Part shown: positions 49,823 to 58,265 of the stretch, one piece after another
Layout: the number at the start of each line of letters is the position of its first letter
Position numbering within the stretch: position 1 is the stretch's first letter
Assembly: GCF_029888045.1 (NCBI RefSeq)
Contig: NZ_JARXRN010000024.1
Span: 1-64,000, forward strand
DNA length: 64,000 nt
Origin: Luteimonas rhizosphaericola
GTDB taxonomy: Bacteria > Pseudomonadota > Gammaproteobacteria > Xanthomonadales > Xanthomonadaceae
Direction of reading: 5' to 3'
Notes under the pieces: model-generated
Database searches by the model: none
Seen by the model: only the letters and a program-made list of their open reading frames with translations
Told to the model about the DNA's origin: nothing
Program-made: the position numbers and the translations under genes

Positions 49823-49884
49823 GCACAGCGCGCCCGCGCGACCACGGCAGCGAAGGCGCCGCGGCACCTGCATGCGAATGGCAT
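49819..49884 (-). CDS. Putative 21-residue leader peptide upstream of exuT
   Basis: An ATG at 49884 is preceded by AGGGGAGAGGGAC at good spacing, the best ribosome-binding site between the xyl-box and the transporter. The frame encodes MPFACRCRGAFAAVVARARCA and its TGA overlaps the transporter ATG at 49822 as ATGA. The peptide is rich in Cys, Arg and Ala and resembles nothing I know. It could be a coupling leader that brings ribosomes to exuT, or simply mark that the ribosome-binding site serves a misplaced start. No attenuator-like hairpins are obvious. Confidence 0.4.
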   Translation of the reverse strand: MPFACRCRGAFAAVVARARCA

Positions 49885-49907
49885 GTCCCTCTCCCCTGCG
49901 CGATTCG

Positions 49908-49921
49908 TGATAGCGCTATCA
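49908..49921 (-). promoter_or_regulatory. Palindromic xyl-box upstream of exuT operon
   Basis: TGATAGCGCTATCA is a perfect 14-bp palindrome sharing the TAGCGCTA core of the Xanthomonas XylR operator. It lies 24 bp upstream of the putative leader start (49884) and 86 bp upstream of the exuT ATG, well placed for repression. Confidence 0.8.
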
Positions 49922-50071
49922 GTAACACACTCCCCAGCGCGACGGCCACCTGTGCGCATGCAACCGCGCACGCCGTCGCTCCGACGACAACGCTGTCGTC
50001 GCAGGCGTGGGAATTCGTGCTGCATTGCAGCGTCGATGCGCATGTTGCGACGCAGCGTGTAGGCGCGAACT

Positions 50072-50085
50072 TGATAGCGCTACCA
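50072..50085 (+). promoter_or_regulatory. xyl-box upstream of TonB-dependent receptor
   Basis: TGATAGCGCTACCA reads TGGTAGCGCTATCA on the other strand, differing from the described xyl-box TGGTAGCGCTAACA at one position. It is 124 bp before the receptor GTG start, placing the receptor under the same LacI-type regulator as xylB and the exuT operon. Confidence 0.82.
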
Positions 50086-50209
50086 TCCGGCCGCCACTCC
50101 CGAAGGGCGTGTCGCACATGCGTCCCTGTGGGGGTACGAGGCATCACAGTCCACCGGTGTCACGACGCGAGCAGAAGCCGTCGGCCACCATCAGCGGGAG
50201 GGGAATTGC

Positions 50210-53125
50210 GTGCAAGTCCGAATCGCTAGAACAGCGTTGTCCAACGCCCTGGGCCTGGCCCTGATCGGTATCGCCGGCGCGGCCATCGCGCAGGATCCGC
50301 CGCAGGCACCGCAGACGCCGCCGCCGGCACCCGCCACGCAGGACGCGGTCGACCTCGACCAGGTCGTAGTGACCGGTTACCGCCAGAGCCTGCAGTTCTC
50401 CACCGACGCCAAGCGCCAGGCGACGGGCTTCACCGACTCGATCTTCTCCGAGGACATCGGCAAGTTCCCGGATACCAACATCGCCGAATCGCTGGCGCGC
50501 ATTCCGGGCATCCAGATCGACCGTGACGTCAACGGCGAGGGCCTGAACGTCGGCATCCGCGGTCTGCCGCAGAGCTTCACCAAGACGCTGATCAACGGCG
50601 GCGAAGCGGCCACCGCCTCGATCGGCCTCAACCGCGGCAACCAGAACCGCGAGGTCGACCTCAACCTGTTCCCGACCGAGTTCTTCAACAAGCTCACGGT
50701 CTACAAGTCGCCGCAGGCGAGCCTGCCCGAGGGCGGCATCTCCGGCGTGGTCGACATGCGCAGCATGCGTCCGTTCGACCTGCCCGGAAAGCATTTCAAC
50801 TACTCCGGCCAGTTCGACTACAACACCATCGGCGAGAAGTTCAATCCACGCGGCTCGGCGCTGTACACCTGGACCAATGACGAGGGCACGTTCGGCGCGC
50901 TGGTCGGTGCGTCGGTGGTGCGCAGCCGGATCTCCGTGCGCGGCTGGGAGTCGGTGGGCTGGATGAATCCCGGCCTCAACTACCAGCAGTGCGGAATCGC
51001 GGCGCCCGACGGCGTCGATCCGCTGACCACGCGCCCGCCCGAGTGCAATCCCGGCGGCGGCGGCAGCCTGCAGATGCCCAACACCGTGCCCGACAATGCT
51101 TCCACCGTCGGGGCCGGCATGACACCGGGCGACACCATCGATGCGCAATGGCTGCTGGAACAGAACCCTGGCCTGACCATCGACCAGATCACCGAGGCGC
51201 TGTTCCCGCGCCTGGCCCGGCCGGTCGACATGTCCGGCGACCGTGAACGCGATGCCGTGGTGGCCTCGCTGGAGTGGCGCCCCAGCGACCGCATGCACTT
51301 CTACCTCGACGGCCTGTACTCGCGCGCCAACTACGAGAACGACCGCATCGACGTGAACCTGGTCGGCCGTACCTTCGGGCCGTCCGGCTTCCTGCCGACG
51401 AACATGCAGCTCGACGCGAACAACGTCGTCACCAGCGCCACGCTGGTCAATGCGCAGTTCATCCTCGAAGCGCGCCCGTACCGCGACGAGGTGCAGTACT
51501 GGAACCTCAACCCGGGCGCCACGTTCTGGTTCGGCGAGAACGAGGACGTGAAGCTCGACGTGCAGGCGAACTGGAGCCGCAGCTGGTTCTTCCGCGAATC
51601 GCCGACGATCATGCCGGCCTCGCCGATCACGACCGTCGCCTATACCAACAACGGCACGCCGTCGTTCGATTCCGGCGGCCTCGATCTGAACGACCCGAAC
51701 GCCGGCTGGAACTGGACCGGCGGCCGCGTCAACCTCAACAACGAAAAGCGCGTCACCGAGGCCGGCCGCCTGAAGGCCGACCTGCAGTTCGGCGACGACG
51801 TGCGCAACATCAAGGTCGGTGCCTCGACCGACCGTTCGCGCCGCACCATCGTCGCCTTCGACAACACCACCGCCTGGCAGGCGTACGTGTTCGAGAACGT
51901 GACCCCGGGCGAACTGCCGAATTTCCTGCGTCCCGGCCCGGCCGGCTTCATCACCGTGGACTTCGACGCGTTCAAGGAGGCGACGGACTACGATCGCTTC
52001 TTCGACGAGGCGCCCGAGGTCGGCACCTCGCAGTCGGTAGGCGCGGCCGCGGGCGGGTTCGACGAGAAGACGAAGGCCGCCTATGTCGAGTTCAACGGCG
52101 AAACCGAGGTCTGGAACCGCAACCTGCGCATCAACGGCGGCGTGCGCTACATCGAGACCGACCAGGACATCACCGGCCCGGTGACCCTCGGCGGCGTGCG
52201 CGAGTACCAGACGCTGAGCAACACCTACGACGAATGGCTGCCGTCGTTCAGCGCCGCCTGGGACGTGGCCGACGACTGGGTGCTGCGCCTGTCGAGCTCC
52301 CGCACGCTGACCCGTCCGAACCCGCGCTCGATGCTGCCTGCGACCACGTTCTCCGACCCGTCGGCCGAGATCGCCGACCAGGGCAACCCCAACCTCTCCC
52401 CGTACCTGTCGACCAACTTCGACCTGGGCCTGGAGTGGTACACGGGCGAGGAGGGCCTGGTGGCGCTGACCCTGTTCAACAAGCGCGTGTCGGGCTACAC
52501 CTACCAGGGCGTCAACGTGATTCCCTTTCGCCAGCTCGGCATCCCGATCGACTCGCTGAGCGCGCAGCAGCTGGCCGCGCTCAACGCGAACGGCGGGCTG
52601 GATGCGCCGATCAACGTCCGCCAGCAGGTCAACGCCGACGCCACGCTCGACATCCAGGGCTGGGAGCTGATCTGGGTGCAGCCGCTGGACTTCGTGTTCA
52701 ACGGCCTGGGCGTCATGGCCAACTACACCGACATCGACCTCGAGCCCACGGGCCAGGAAGCCGACCAGCTGGCCGGCAACCTGTTCGGCATCGCGCCGGT
52801 GCTGTGGAATGCGACCGCGTACTGGGAAAACGACCTGGCCTCGGTGCGCCTGTCGTACAACTTCGTCGAGGGTTCCGCGCAGCGTGCGCGGGGCAACAAC
52901 GAGGGCGGCCTGAACTACGGCCAGTACTTCGGCGAGGACCGCGGCCAGTTCGACCTGTCGGCCAGCTACACCCTGGCGTCGCTGCCGTCCGAGCCGCAGC
53001 TGACCTTCAACGTGCTCAACATCACCAACGAGGAAACGCGCAACTACATCACCTATCCGAACGTGCCCGGCGAGATCTACCAGCCTGGGCGGACGTTCCT
53101 GATCGGTATCCGCGGCACCTTCTGA
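50210..53125 (+). CDS. TonB-dependent outer-membrane receptor, XytA-like
   Basis: 971 residues from the GTG at 50210, with GGGAGGGG seven bases upstream. Signal peptide about 1-27 (ALGLALIGIAGAAIA). A TonB-box-like VVVTGYRQSLQFSTD leads into the plug domain (IAESLARIPGIQIDRDVNGE, SGVVDMRSMRPFDLPG). The 22-strand barrel ends in IRGTF with terminal Phe. Receptors of this type with GYRQSL openings dominate carbohydrate-utilisation loci in Xanthomonadaceae and bring xylo-oligosaccharides across the outer membrane. The xyl-box at 50072, the divergent exuT operon and the GPH transporter downstream support that cargo. A strong terminator follows at 53153-53200, so it may be largely monocistronic. 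Confidence 0.92.
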   Translation: MQVRIARTALSNALGLALIGIAGAAIAQDPPQAPQTPPPAPATQDAVDLDQVVVTGYRQSLQFSTDAKRQATGFTDSIFSEDIGKFPDTNIAESLARIPGIQIDRDVNGEGLNVGIRGLPQSFTKTLINGGEAATASIGLNRGNQNREVDLNLFPTEFFNKLTVYKSPQASLPEGGISGVVDMRSMRPFDLPGKHFNYSGQFDYNTIGEKFNPRGSALYTWTNDEGTFGALVGASVVRSRISVRGWESVGWMNPGLNYQQCGIAAPDGVDPLTTRPPECNPGGGGSLQMPNTVPDNASTVGAGMTPGDTIDAQWLLEQNPGLTIDQITEALFPRLARPVDMSGDRERDAVVASLEWRPSDRMHFYLDGLYSRANYENDRIDVNLVGRTFGPSGFLPTNMQLDANNVVTSATLVNAQFILEARPYRDEVQYWNLNPGATFWFGENEDVKLDVQANWSRSWFFRESPTIMPASPITTVAYTNNGTPSFDSGGLDLNDPNAGWNWTGGRVNLNNEKRVTEAGRLKADLQFGDDVRNIKVGASTDRSRRTIVAFDNTTAWQAYVFENVTPGELPNFLRPGPAGFITVDFDAFKEATDYDRFFDEAPEVGTSQSVGAAAGGFDEKTKAAYVEFNGETEVWNRNLRINGGVRYIETDQDITGPVTLGGVREYQTLSNTYDEWLPSFSAAWDVADDWVLRLSSSRTLTRPNPRSMLPATTFSDPSAEIADQGNPNLSPYLSTNFDLGLEWYTGEEGLVALTLFNKRVSGYTYQGVNVIPFRQLGIPIDSLSAQQLAALNANGGLDAPINVRQQVNADATLDIQGWELIWVQPLDFVFNGLGVMANYTDIDLEPTGQEADQLAGNLFGIAPVLWNATAYWENDLASVRLSYNFVEGSAQRARGNNEGGLNYGQYFGEDRGQFDLSASYTLASLPSEPQLTFNVLNITNEETRNYITYPNVPGEIYQPGRTFLIGIRGTF

Positions 53126-53152
53126 CCCGGTCCGCGAAGACGCTTTACTCCC

Positions 53153-53200
53153 CACGACCCACCCGGTGTCCCGAGGCACCGGGCGGGTCGTGATTTTTTT
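53153..53200 (+). terminator. Rho-independent terminator of the receptor gene
   Basis: Arms 53153-53168 and 53177-53192 pair at 15 of 16 positions (CACGACCC... with ...GGGTCGTG) around an 8-base loop, followed by seven T residues (53194-53200). It starts 28 bp after the receptor stop. Confidence 0.9.
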
Positions 53201-53244
53201 GCACAGGGGCGTCCCGGCGGCACGGCGAACATGCGATCCTTCGA

Positions 53245-53272
53245 GACACGGCCGCCGGAAGGCGGCCGTGTC
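53245..53272 (+). other. Perfect GNRA-loop hairpin in the leader of the xyloside transporter
   Basis: GACACGGCCGCC-GGAA-GGCGGCCGTGTC forms a perfect 12-bp stem closed by a GGAA tetraloop, a stable RNA fold. No T-run follows, so it is not a standard terminator. It lies 81 bp before the transporter ATG and after the receptor terminator, so it would be in the transporter mRNA leader if a promoter lies between 53200 and 53245. Confidence 0.5.
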
Positions 53273-53352
53273 GCAGGGGACGCCGGCGCATCTGCATCGC
53301 ACCGGTTTCAATCGTTACGAACACGCACGACACACGGATCATTCCCATCGCC

Positions 53353-54843
53353 ATGAGCATTGCCCAGAGCACCCGCGCGGACAGGCTGTCGGTCACCGAG
53401 AAGGTCGGCTACAGCCTCGGCGACCTGGCGGCCAACCTCATCTTCCAGACGTTGATGACGTTCCTGGCCTTCTTCTACACCGACATCTACCGCATCCCCG
53501 CGAGTACCGCGGCGACGATCATCTTCGTGGTCGGCCTGCTCGGCGCGTTCGTGTTCACCCCGCTGGTGGCGGTGATGGCCGACCGCACGAATACGCGCTG
53601 GGGCAAGTTCCGGCCGTGGATCCTGTGGACGGCGGTGCCATTCGGCGTGCTCGCGCTGCTGGCCTTCAGCACCCCCGACCTCGGGCCGCAGGGCAAGGTG
53701 TTCTACGCCGCGGCGACCTACACCCTGCTGGTGCTGGTGTACGCGGCCAACAACCTGCCGTACTCGGCGCTGAGCGGTGTGCTCACCGGCAGCATGTCCG
53801 ACCGCAACAGCCTGTCGGCCTACCGCTTCGTGGCGGTGATGATCGCGCAGCTGGTGGTGCAGGCCCTGCTGCTGCCGCTGGTGCTGATCCTGGGCGACGG
53901 CGACCGCGTGCAGGGCTTCCACAACACCATGCTGCTGTTCGCAGTGGTGGGCACGATCTTCCTGTTCATCACCTTCTTCACCACGCGCGAGCGCGTGCTC
54001 GCGCCGCCGGAGCAGAAGTCCGACCTGCGCCAGGACCTGGCCGACCTTGCGCGCAACCGGCCGTGGATGGTGATGCTGCTGCTGACGATCCTGGTGTTCA
54101 TCACCCTGGCGCTGAAGGGTGGCACCTACGTGTACTACTTCGAGTACTACCTCAGCGAACCGGCGCTGGCCGCGTTCCTGGACGACATCGGCTTCAACGG
54201 CTTCATCGCCGGGCTCAACGCCCTGCTCACGGGCATGGGGCTGACCGCGTTCCAGTGGCCCGAGGACGCGCCGACCTCCGCCTTCAGCCTGTTCAACGCC
54301 GGCGGCATCCTCTGCATGATCGTCGGAATCGGCTTCTCCAAGCCGCTGGCCGACCGCTTCGGCAAGCGCAACGTGTTCGGGGTGTTCCTGTTCGTCTCGA
54401 CCCTGTTCCTGCTCGCGTTCTACTTCTTCCCGCCCGACGCGATCGGCCTGGTGTTCCTGTCGCAGATCCTGCACGGCTTCTTCTACGGCATCACCATCCC
54501 GCTGCTGTGGGCGATGGTGGCGGACGTGGCCGACTATTCGGAATGGAAGAACCACCGCCGCGCCACCGCGATCATCTTCTCGGCCATCCTGTGCGGGCTG
54601 AAGGTGGGGCTGGCGGTGGGCGGCGCGCTGGTCGCCGCGATCCTCGCCCGCTACAACTACGTGGCCGGGGCCGAACTGCAGTCGCCCGACACCGTCGACG
54701 GCATCCGCTTCTCGATGAGCGTGTACTGCTCGCTGCCGTTCCTGCTCGGGGTGGCGCTGATGTTCTTCTACCGGATCGACAAGTCGATGGAATCGCGCAT
54801 CGAGCGCGAACTCGCCGAGCGCCGCGCCGGCCAGCGCGCCTGA
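53353..54843 (+). CDS. GPH-family (MelB-like) xyloside/sugar:cation symporter
   Basis: 496 residues, about 12 helices. It opens LSVTEKVGYSLGDLAANLIF, the GPH signature, with ADRTNTRWGKFRPWILW in the first cytoplasmic loop, YSALSGVLTGSMSDRNSLSAYRF and YSEWKNHRRATAIIFSA. XynP/XynT-type members carry xylo-oligosaccharides across the inner membrane. A non-family-like insertion of roughly 45 residues (PALAAFLDDIGFNGFIAGLN onward) separates helices 7 and 8. No clear ribosome-binding site precedes the ATG at 53353. The intracellular GH43 follows after 16 bp, so import and hydrolysis are coupled genetically. Confidence 0.9.
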   Translation: MSIAQSTRADRLSVTEKVGYSLGDLAANLIFQTLMTFLAFFYTDIYRIPASTAATIIFVVGLLGAFVFTPLVAVMADRTNTRWGKFRPWILWTAVPFGVLALLAFSTPDLGPQGKVFYAAATYTLLVLVYAANNLPYSALSGVLTGSMSDRNSLSAYRFVAVMIAQLVVQALLLPLVLILGDGDRVQGFHNTMLLFAVVGTIFLFITFFTTRERVLAPPEQKSDLRQDLADLARNRPWMVMLLLTILVFITLALKGGTYVYYFEYYLSEPALAAFLDDIGFNGFIAGLNALLTGMGLTAFQWPEDAPTSAFSLFNAGGILCMIVGIGFSKPLADRFGKRNVFGVFLFVSTLFLLAFYFFPPDAIGLVFLSQILHGFFYGITIPLLWAMVADVADYSEWKNHRRATAIIFSAILCGLKVGLAVGGALVAAILARYNYVAGAELQSPDTVDGIRFSMSVYCSLPFLLGVALMFFYRIDKSMESRIERELAERRAGQRA

Positions 54844-54859
54844 CCCACGGAGGCCCGAC

Positions 54860-55879
54860 ATGGCAGACCAGGACTACACCCCCGAACAGCTCGAGGCGCT
54901 GAAGGCGAAGGCGCTGTCGCAGCCGCTCGTCACCCACATCTACACCGCCGACCCGTCGGCACACGTGTTCGAAGAGCGGATCTACATCTATCCCTCGCAC
55001 GACATCGAGGCCGGCGCCGCGTTCGACGACGACGGCGGCCACTTCCAGATGCGCGACTACCACGTGCTGCGGCAGGACTCGCCGACCGCGCCAGCGACCG
55101 ACTGCGGCGTGGCGCTGAGCGTGGACGACGTGCCCTGGGCCGAGCGCCAGATGTGGGCGCCGGATGCGGCGACGAAGGACGGCCGCTACTACTTGTATTT
55201 CCCCGCCAAGCGTGCCGACGGCATCTTCCAGATCGGCGTCGCGGTCGGCGACCGGCCGGAGGGCCCGTTCACGCCCGACCCCGAGCCGATCGAAGGCAGC
55301 TATTCGATCGACCCGGCCGTGTACGGAGACGAGGACGGCGCGCACTACATGTATTTCGGCGGCATCTGGGGCGGCCAGCTGCAGAAGTACCGCGACAACC
55401 GCTACGACGCCGCGCACGAGGAACCCACCGGCGATGCGCCCGCGCTCGGACCGCGCGTGGCGCGCCTGGCGGAGGACATGCGCCGGTTCGCCGAGGCGCC
55501 GCGCGAGGTGCTGATCGTGGACGAAGCCGGCCTGCCGCTGCGCGCGGACGACCACGACCGCCGCTACTTCGAGGCGCCGTGGATCCACCGCCACGCCGGG
55601 CGCTACTACCTGTCGTACTCGACCGGCAACACGCACTATCTGTGCTACGCCACCAGCGACAGCCCCTACGGGCCGTTCACCTACCAGGGACGGATCCTCG
55701 AACCGGTGGTCGGCTGGACCACGCACCAGTCGATCGTGCAGTTCGACGGCCGCTGGTGGCTGTACTACCACGACTCGATCCTGTCCGGCGGCGTGACCCA
55801 CCTGCGCTCGGCGAAGGTGGTGGAAATCGAGCACGGCGCCGACGGCCGCATCCGCACCCTGCATCCGTATGGCGGTTGA
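54860..55879 (+). CDS. Intracellular GH43 (subfamily 1-like) beta-xylosidase/arabinofuranosidase
   Basis: 339 residues, no signal peptide, single five-bladed propeller without accessory module. Catalytic set Asp31 (HIYTADPSAHVFEERIYIYP), Asp151 (GSYSIDPAVYGDEDG) and Glu238 (RRYFEAPWIHRHAGRYYL). The short single-domain form with TADPSAHVFE is typical of GH43_1 enzymes from Bacteroidetes and Xanthomonadaceae xylan loci, which act on short xylo- or arabinoxylo-oligosaccharides in the cytoplasm. GGAGG is well placed before the ATG at 54860. It overlaps the epimerase gene by 11 bp, completing an import-hydrolysis-mutarotation set. Confidence 0.9.
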   Translation: MADQDYTPEQLEALKAKALSQPLVTHIYTADPSAHVFEERIYIYPSHDIEAGAAFDDDGGHFQMRDYHVLRQDSPTAPATDCGVALSVDDVPWAERQMWAPDAATKDGRYYLYFPAKRADGIFQIGVAVGDRPEGPFTPDPEPIEGSYSIDPAVYGDEDGAHYMYFGGIWGGQLQKYRDNRYDAAHEEPTGDAPALGPRVARLAEDMRRFAEAPREVLIVDEAGLPLRADDHDRRYFEAPWIHRHAGRYYLSYSTGNTHYLCYATSDSPYGPFTYQGRILEPVVGWTTHQSIVQFDGRWWLYYHDSILSGGVTHLRSAKVVEIEHGADGRIRTLHPYGG

Positions 55880-56714
55880 GGCGGCGGGCGCGGGCGTCGA
55901 CCTGACGCCCACCTCGCCACTCCCGCCCGGCCCGCTGCTGGCGATCGCCGCGGACGGAATCGAGCTCGACGCCGCCGCCGCCGCGGGCGGGCGCATCGCC
56001 CAGATCCGGTGCGACGGCGTGGACCAGCTGCTGGCCTGGGGCGCGCACGGGGCCACCGCCGCGATCGCCTGGGGCTGCTACCCGATGGTGCCGTGGTGCG
56101 GCCGCATCCGGGACGGACGCTTCGCGTTCGCGGGCGAGCGCCACCAGCTGCCGGTCAACCTCGGGCCGCACGCGATCCATGGCGTCGGCTTCCTGATGCC
56201 GTGGCAGGTGACCGGCCAGGGCGAGCGCCACGTCGAACTCGAACTGGCGTTGCCGCGCGACCATCGCTGGCCCTTTGGCGGCGTCGCGCGGCAGCGCTTC
56301 GAGCTGGGGAACCGGCAGCTGCGCCTCAGCCTGTCGGTGACCGCGGACGGGCACGCGATGCCGGCATCGATCGGCTGGCATCCCTGGTTCCTCAAGCCCG
56401 AGCGCCTCGAATTCACGCCGGACGCCATGTACCCGCGCGACGCCGAGGGCATCGCGCTGCTGCCGCCGGGCCCGGTGCGGCCGGGGCCGTGGGACGACTG
56501 CTTCGTCAACCGTCGCGACGTATTGCTGCATCGCGCCGGCCAGCGCCTGCGCGTCTCGTCCGCCTGCAGCGACTGGGTGGTGTACGACGGCACGGTGGCC
56601 GCGACCTGCGTGGAGCCGCAAACCGCGCCACCCGACGCGTTCAACCTGCAGCCGGACGCGATGCTGCGCCCGGGCGAGACACTCGCCGCGCACTGCGTCC
56701 TGCGCTGGGAGTGA
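55869..56714 (+). CDS. Aldose 1-epimerase family protein
   Basis: 281 residues, shorter than GalM (about 340), similar in size to the YeaD/YphB branch. Visible are GGRIAQIRCDG, WGCYPMVPWCGRIRDGRF, NLGPHAIHGVGF with catalytic His, SIGWHPWF with the second His, and DDCFVNRR. The catalytic Glu is probably in TCVEPQTAPPDAFN. It would convert beta-xylose released by the GH43 enzymes into the alpha form used by XylA. ATG 55869 lies within the last codons of the GH43 gene (11-bp overlap), so it is translationally coupled. The substrate assignment comes from context. Confidence 0.86.
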   Translation: MAVEAAGAGVDLTPTSPLPPGPLLAIAADGIELDAAAAAGGRIAQIRCDGVDQLLAWGAHGATAAIAWGCYPMVPWCGRIRDGRFAFAGERHQLPVNLGPHAIHGVGFLMPWQVTGQGERHVELELALPRDHRWPFGGVARQRFELGNRQLRLSLSVTADGHAMPASIGWHPWFLKPERLEFTPDAMYPRDAEGIALLPPGPVRPGPWDDCFVNRRDVLLHRAGQRLRVSSACSDWVVYDGTVAATCVEPQTAPPDAFNLQPDAMLRPGETLAAHCVLRWE

Positions 56715-56732
56715 GGGTCCGCGCGTCCGCGC

Positions 56733-56750
56733 CGGCGGCCCGGGCCGCCG
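56733..56750. terminator. Perfect palindrome between convergent genes (possible terminator)
   Basis: CGGCGGCCCGGGCCGCCG is an 18-bp perfect palindrome located between the epimerase stop (56714) and the stop of the convergent YciE-like gene (56775). No T-run accompanies it, so it is only terminator-like. Confidence 0.35.
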
Positions 56751-56774
56751 TATCGCGGCGGCCGGCTGCAGGCG

Positions 56775-57275
56775 TCAGGCGGCCTGCGCCGCGGCGCGCC
56801 GGTTGCCGCCGCCCTCGGCCAGCAGGGTGAGCTTCTGGTCGGTCGCCTTCTCTTCCTCGAGCGTTTCCTTGAGCAGCGGCAGCGCATCCCGGTAGCCGAG
56901 CTGCTTCGCCAGCGCGCACAGCGTGCCGTAGGCCGCGATCTCGTAATGCTCGACCTTCTGTGCGCCGCCGATCAGGGCCGCATCGCGCAGCGGGCCGGCA
57001 TCGATCGTGTCGATCACGTCCTTGCCTTCCTCCACCAGTCCCTCCATGGCCGCGCATTTGATGCGCTTGAGCCGGACGCCGAGCAGTTCCACCACCTGGT
57101 CGATCCGCTCGATCTGTCCGCGCGTTTCTTCCAGGTGGGCCTCGAACGCGCTGGCCAGTTCCTCCGCGTCGGCGGCCTTGGCCAGGCGCGGAAGGGCCTT
57201 GGTGAGCTGCTTCTCGGCGCTGTAGATGTCGGAAAGTTCGTGGATGAACAGGTCTTCGATGGTCTTGACCGCCAT
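56775..57275 (-). CDS. Ferritin-like DUF892 protein (YciE/YciF-like)
   Basis: 166 residues, all helical, four-helix-bundle type. Blocks are TIEDLFIHELSDIYSAEKQLTKALP, LASAFEAHLEETRGQIERI, KCAAMEGLVEEGKDVID, KVEHYEIAAYGTLCALAKQLG and LLKETLEEEKATDQKLTLLAE, with repeated Glu/His at metal-binding positions as in YciF. The family is induced by osmotic and general stress in enterobacteria; its activity is not established. AGGAG stands six bases before the ATG at 57275. It appears to be a single gene. Confidence 0.92.
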   Translation of the reverse strand: MAVKTIEDLFIHELSDIYSAEKQLTKALPRLAKAADAEELASAFEAHLEETRGQIERIDQVVELLGVRLKRIKCAAMEGLVEEGKDVIDTIDAGPLRDAALIGGAQKVEHYEIAAYGTLCALAKQLGYRDALPLLKETLEEEKATDQKLTLLAEGGGNRRAAAQAA

Positions 57276-57460
57276 GGCTCGCTCCTGGGGGGTGGGGAGC
57301 GGCGACTCTAGGAAGCCGGCCGCGCGAAGCAGGTGAAGCAGATCGGGCCGCGCCGCAGTGATCGCAACGCGTTCACGCCGCCGCCGGATGCTTCGCCGCG
57401 CTCGCAAGGGACGCGACCGCCGCGCCGTACCATCGGCGCGACCGACGACCGTGCACCGCC

Positions 57461-58036
57461 ATGTCCACCTGTCACCTCTACCTGCTGCCGCTGCTGCACG
57501 AGGACATCGCCAAGGTCGGCATCTCGGTCGATCCGCTGGCGCGGGTGCGGGCGTTCGCGAGCCGCTATTACGAATGCTTCGACCTGGAACGCAGCCTGTT
57601 GCTGGCATTCGACAGCGTGCGCGAGGCGCGTCGCCGCGAGACGGCCCTGCATCGCGCGCTGCGGGCCTGGCGCGCGCCCGCGCCCCTGACGGTTTTGCCG
57701 CGCGCCGGCGGCGGCACCGAGTGGTATCGGGGGGCATGGGCGCGGCTGTGCGACGCGGCGGCCGCCGATGCCGCACTGGGGCACCCGGCGTGGCTGCCCG
57801 CCGGCGACTGGTGGCGCGCGCGATTGCAGGCCGAGGAGGCACGGCTGTTCGAATGGGTGGATGCCTGCCTGCGCGACGTGCCGCGCGACGCGCTCGTGCC
57901 GCCGGCGCTCTGGTCGCGCGTCGTCGACGTGCTCGATGCCTGGCCCGCCCTCGGCTTGGACGTGTCCCACGCGCTGCCGGACGCGATGCTCGCCCGGTAT
58001 CGCCTGCACCGGGCAGCGTGGCAGCCGACGCTGTGA
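57461..58036 (+). CDS. GIY-YIG superfamily-like nuclease domain protein
   Basis: 191 residues. The first 35 residues read CHLYLLPLLHEDIAKVGISVDPLARVRAF, matching the Y-x(8-12)-(I/V)KxGxSxxPxxR core of T5orf172/GIY-YIG nucleases. A conserved Glu follows (REARRRETALHRALRA, like the family's E-x-x-H/LH block). The C-terminal half (about 85-191) is Trp-rich and resembles no domain I recognise. Nuclease activity is plausible but unproven. It is a stand-alone gene with no clear ribosome-binding site before the ATG at 57461; a hairpin follows its stop. Confidence 0.65.
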   Translation: MSTCHLYLLPLLHEDIAKVGISVDPLARVRAFASRYYECFDLERSLLLAFDSVREARRRETALHRALRAWRAPAPLTVLPRAGGGTEWYRGAWARLCDAAAADAALGHPAWLPAGDWWRARLQAEEARLFEWVDACLRDVPRDALVPPALWSRVVDVLDAWPALGLDVSHALPDAMLARYRLHRAAWQPTL

Positions 58037-58039
58037 GAT

Positions 58040-58061
58040 CGGCAGGTTTGTGGACCTGCCG
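58040..58061 (+). terminator. Hairpin after the GIY-YIG-like gene
   Basis: CGGCAGGT-TTGTGG-ACCTGCCG, perfect 8-bp stem starting 4 bp after the stop codon. No T-run follows, so it is weak as an intrinsic terminator, but its position is right. Confidence 0.4.
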
Positions 58062-58265
58062 GCAACCGCGCGCGGCCCCGTGGGCCGAGGCGAGTAGCGG
58101 ATGGCGACAGGCGGGCCATGACCGCCGACCACCGAAGGCAGCGATGGACGATGCGCCGGTCCGCCGCCGCACGGCGATGGTGTTCGGCGCGAGTAACGCG
58201 GATGGCGTCACCGGCTGCGAACCACCACAGGCCGACCCCGACGACCGGTGAGACGCTCCTGCGCG

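Larger units (their letters stand above)
49885..50209. other. Divergent regulatory region, exuT operon / TonB-dependent receptor
   Basis: 325 bp lying between the leader of the leftward operon and the receptor gene. It contains two xyl-boxes (49908-49921 and 50072-50085), centres 164 bp apart. The receptor ribosome-binding site GGGAGGGG lies at the right end. No protein gene is credible here. Confidence 0.7.

Noticed and set aside
50144-53311. 1055-codon minus-strand frame opposite the TonB-dependent receptor
   Set aside because: Mirror of the receptor coding frame; no signal peptide, motif or ribosome-binding site.
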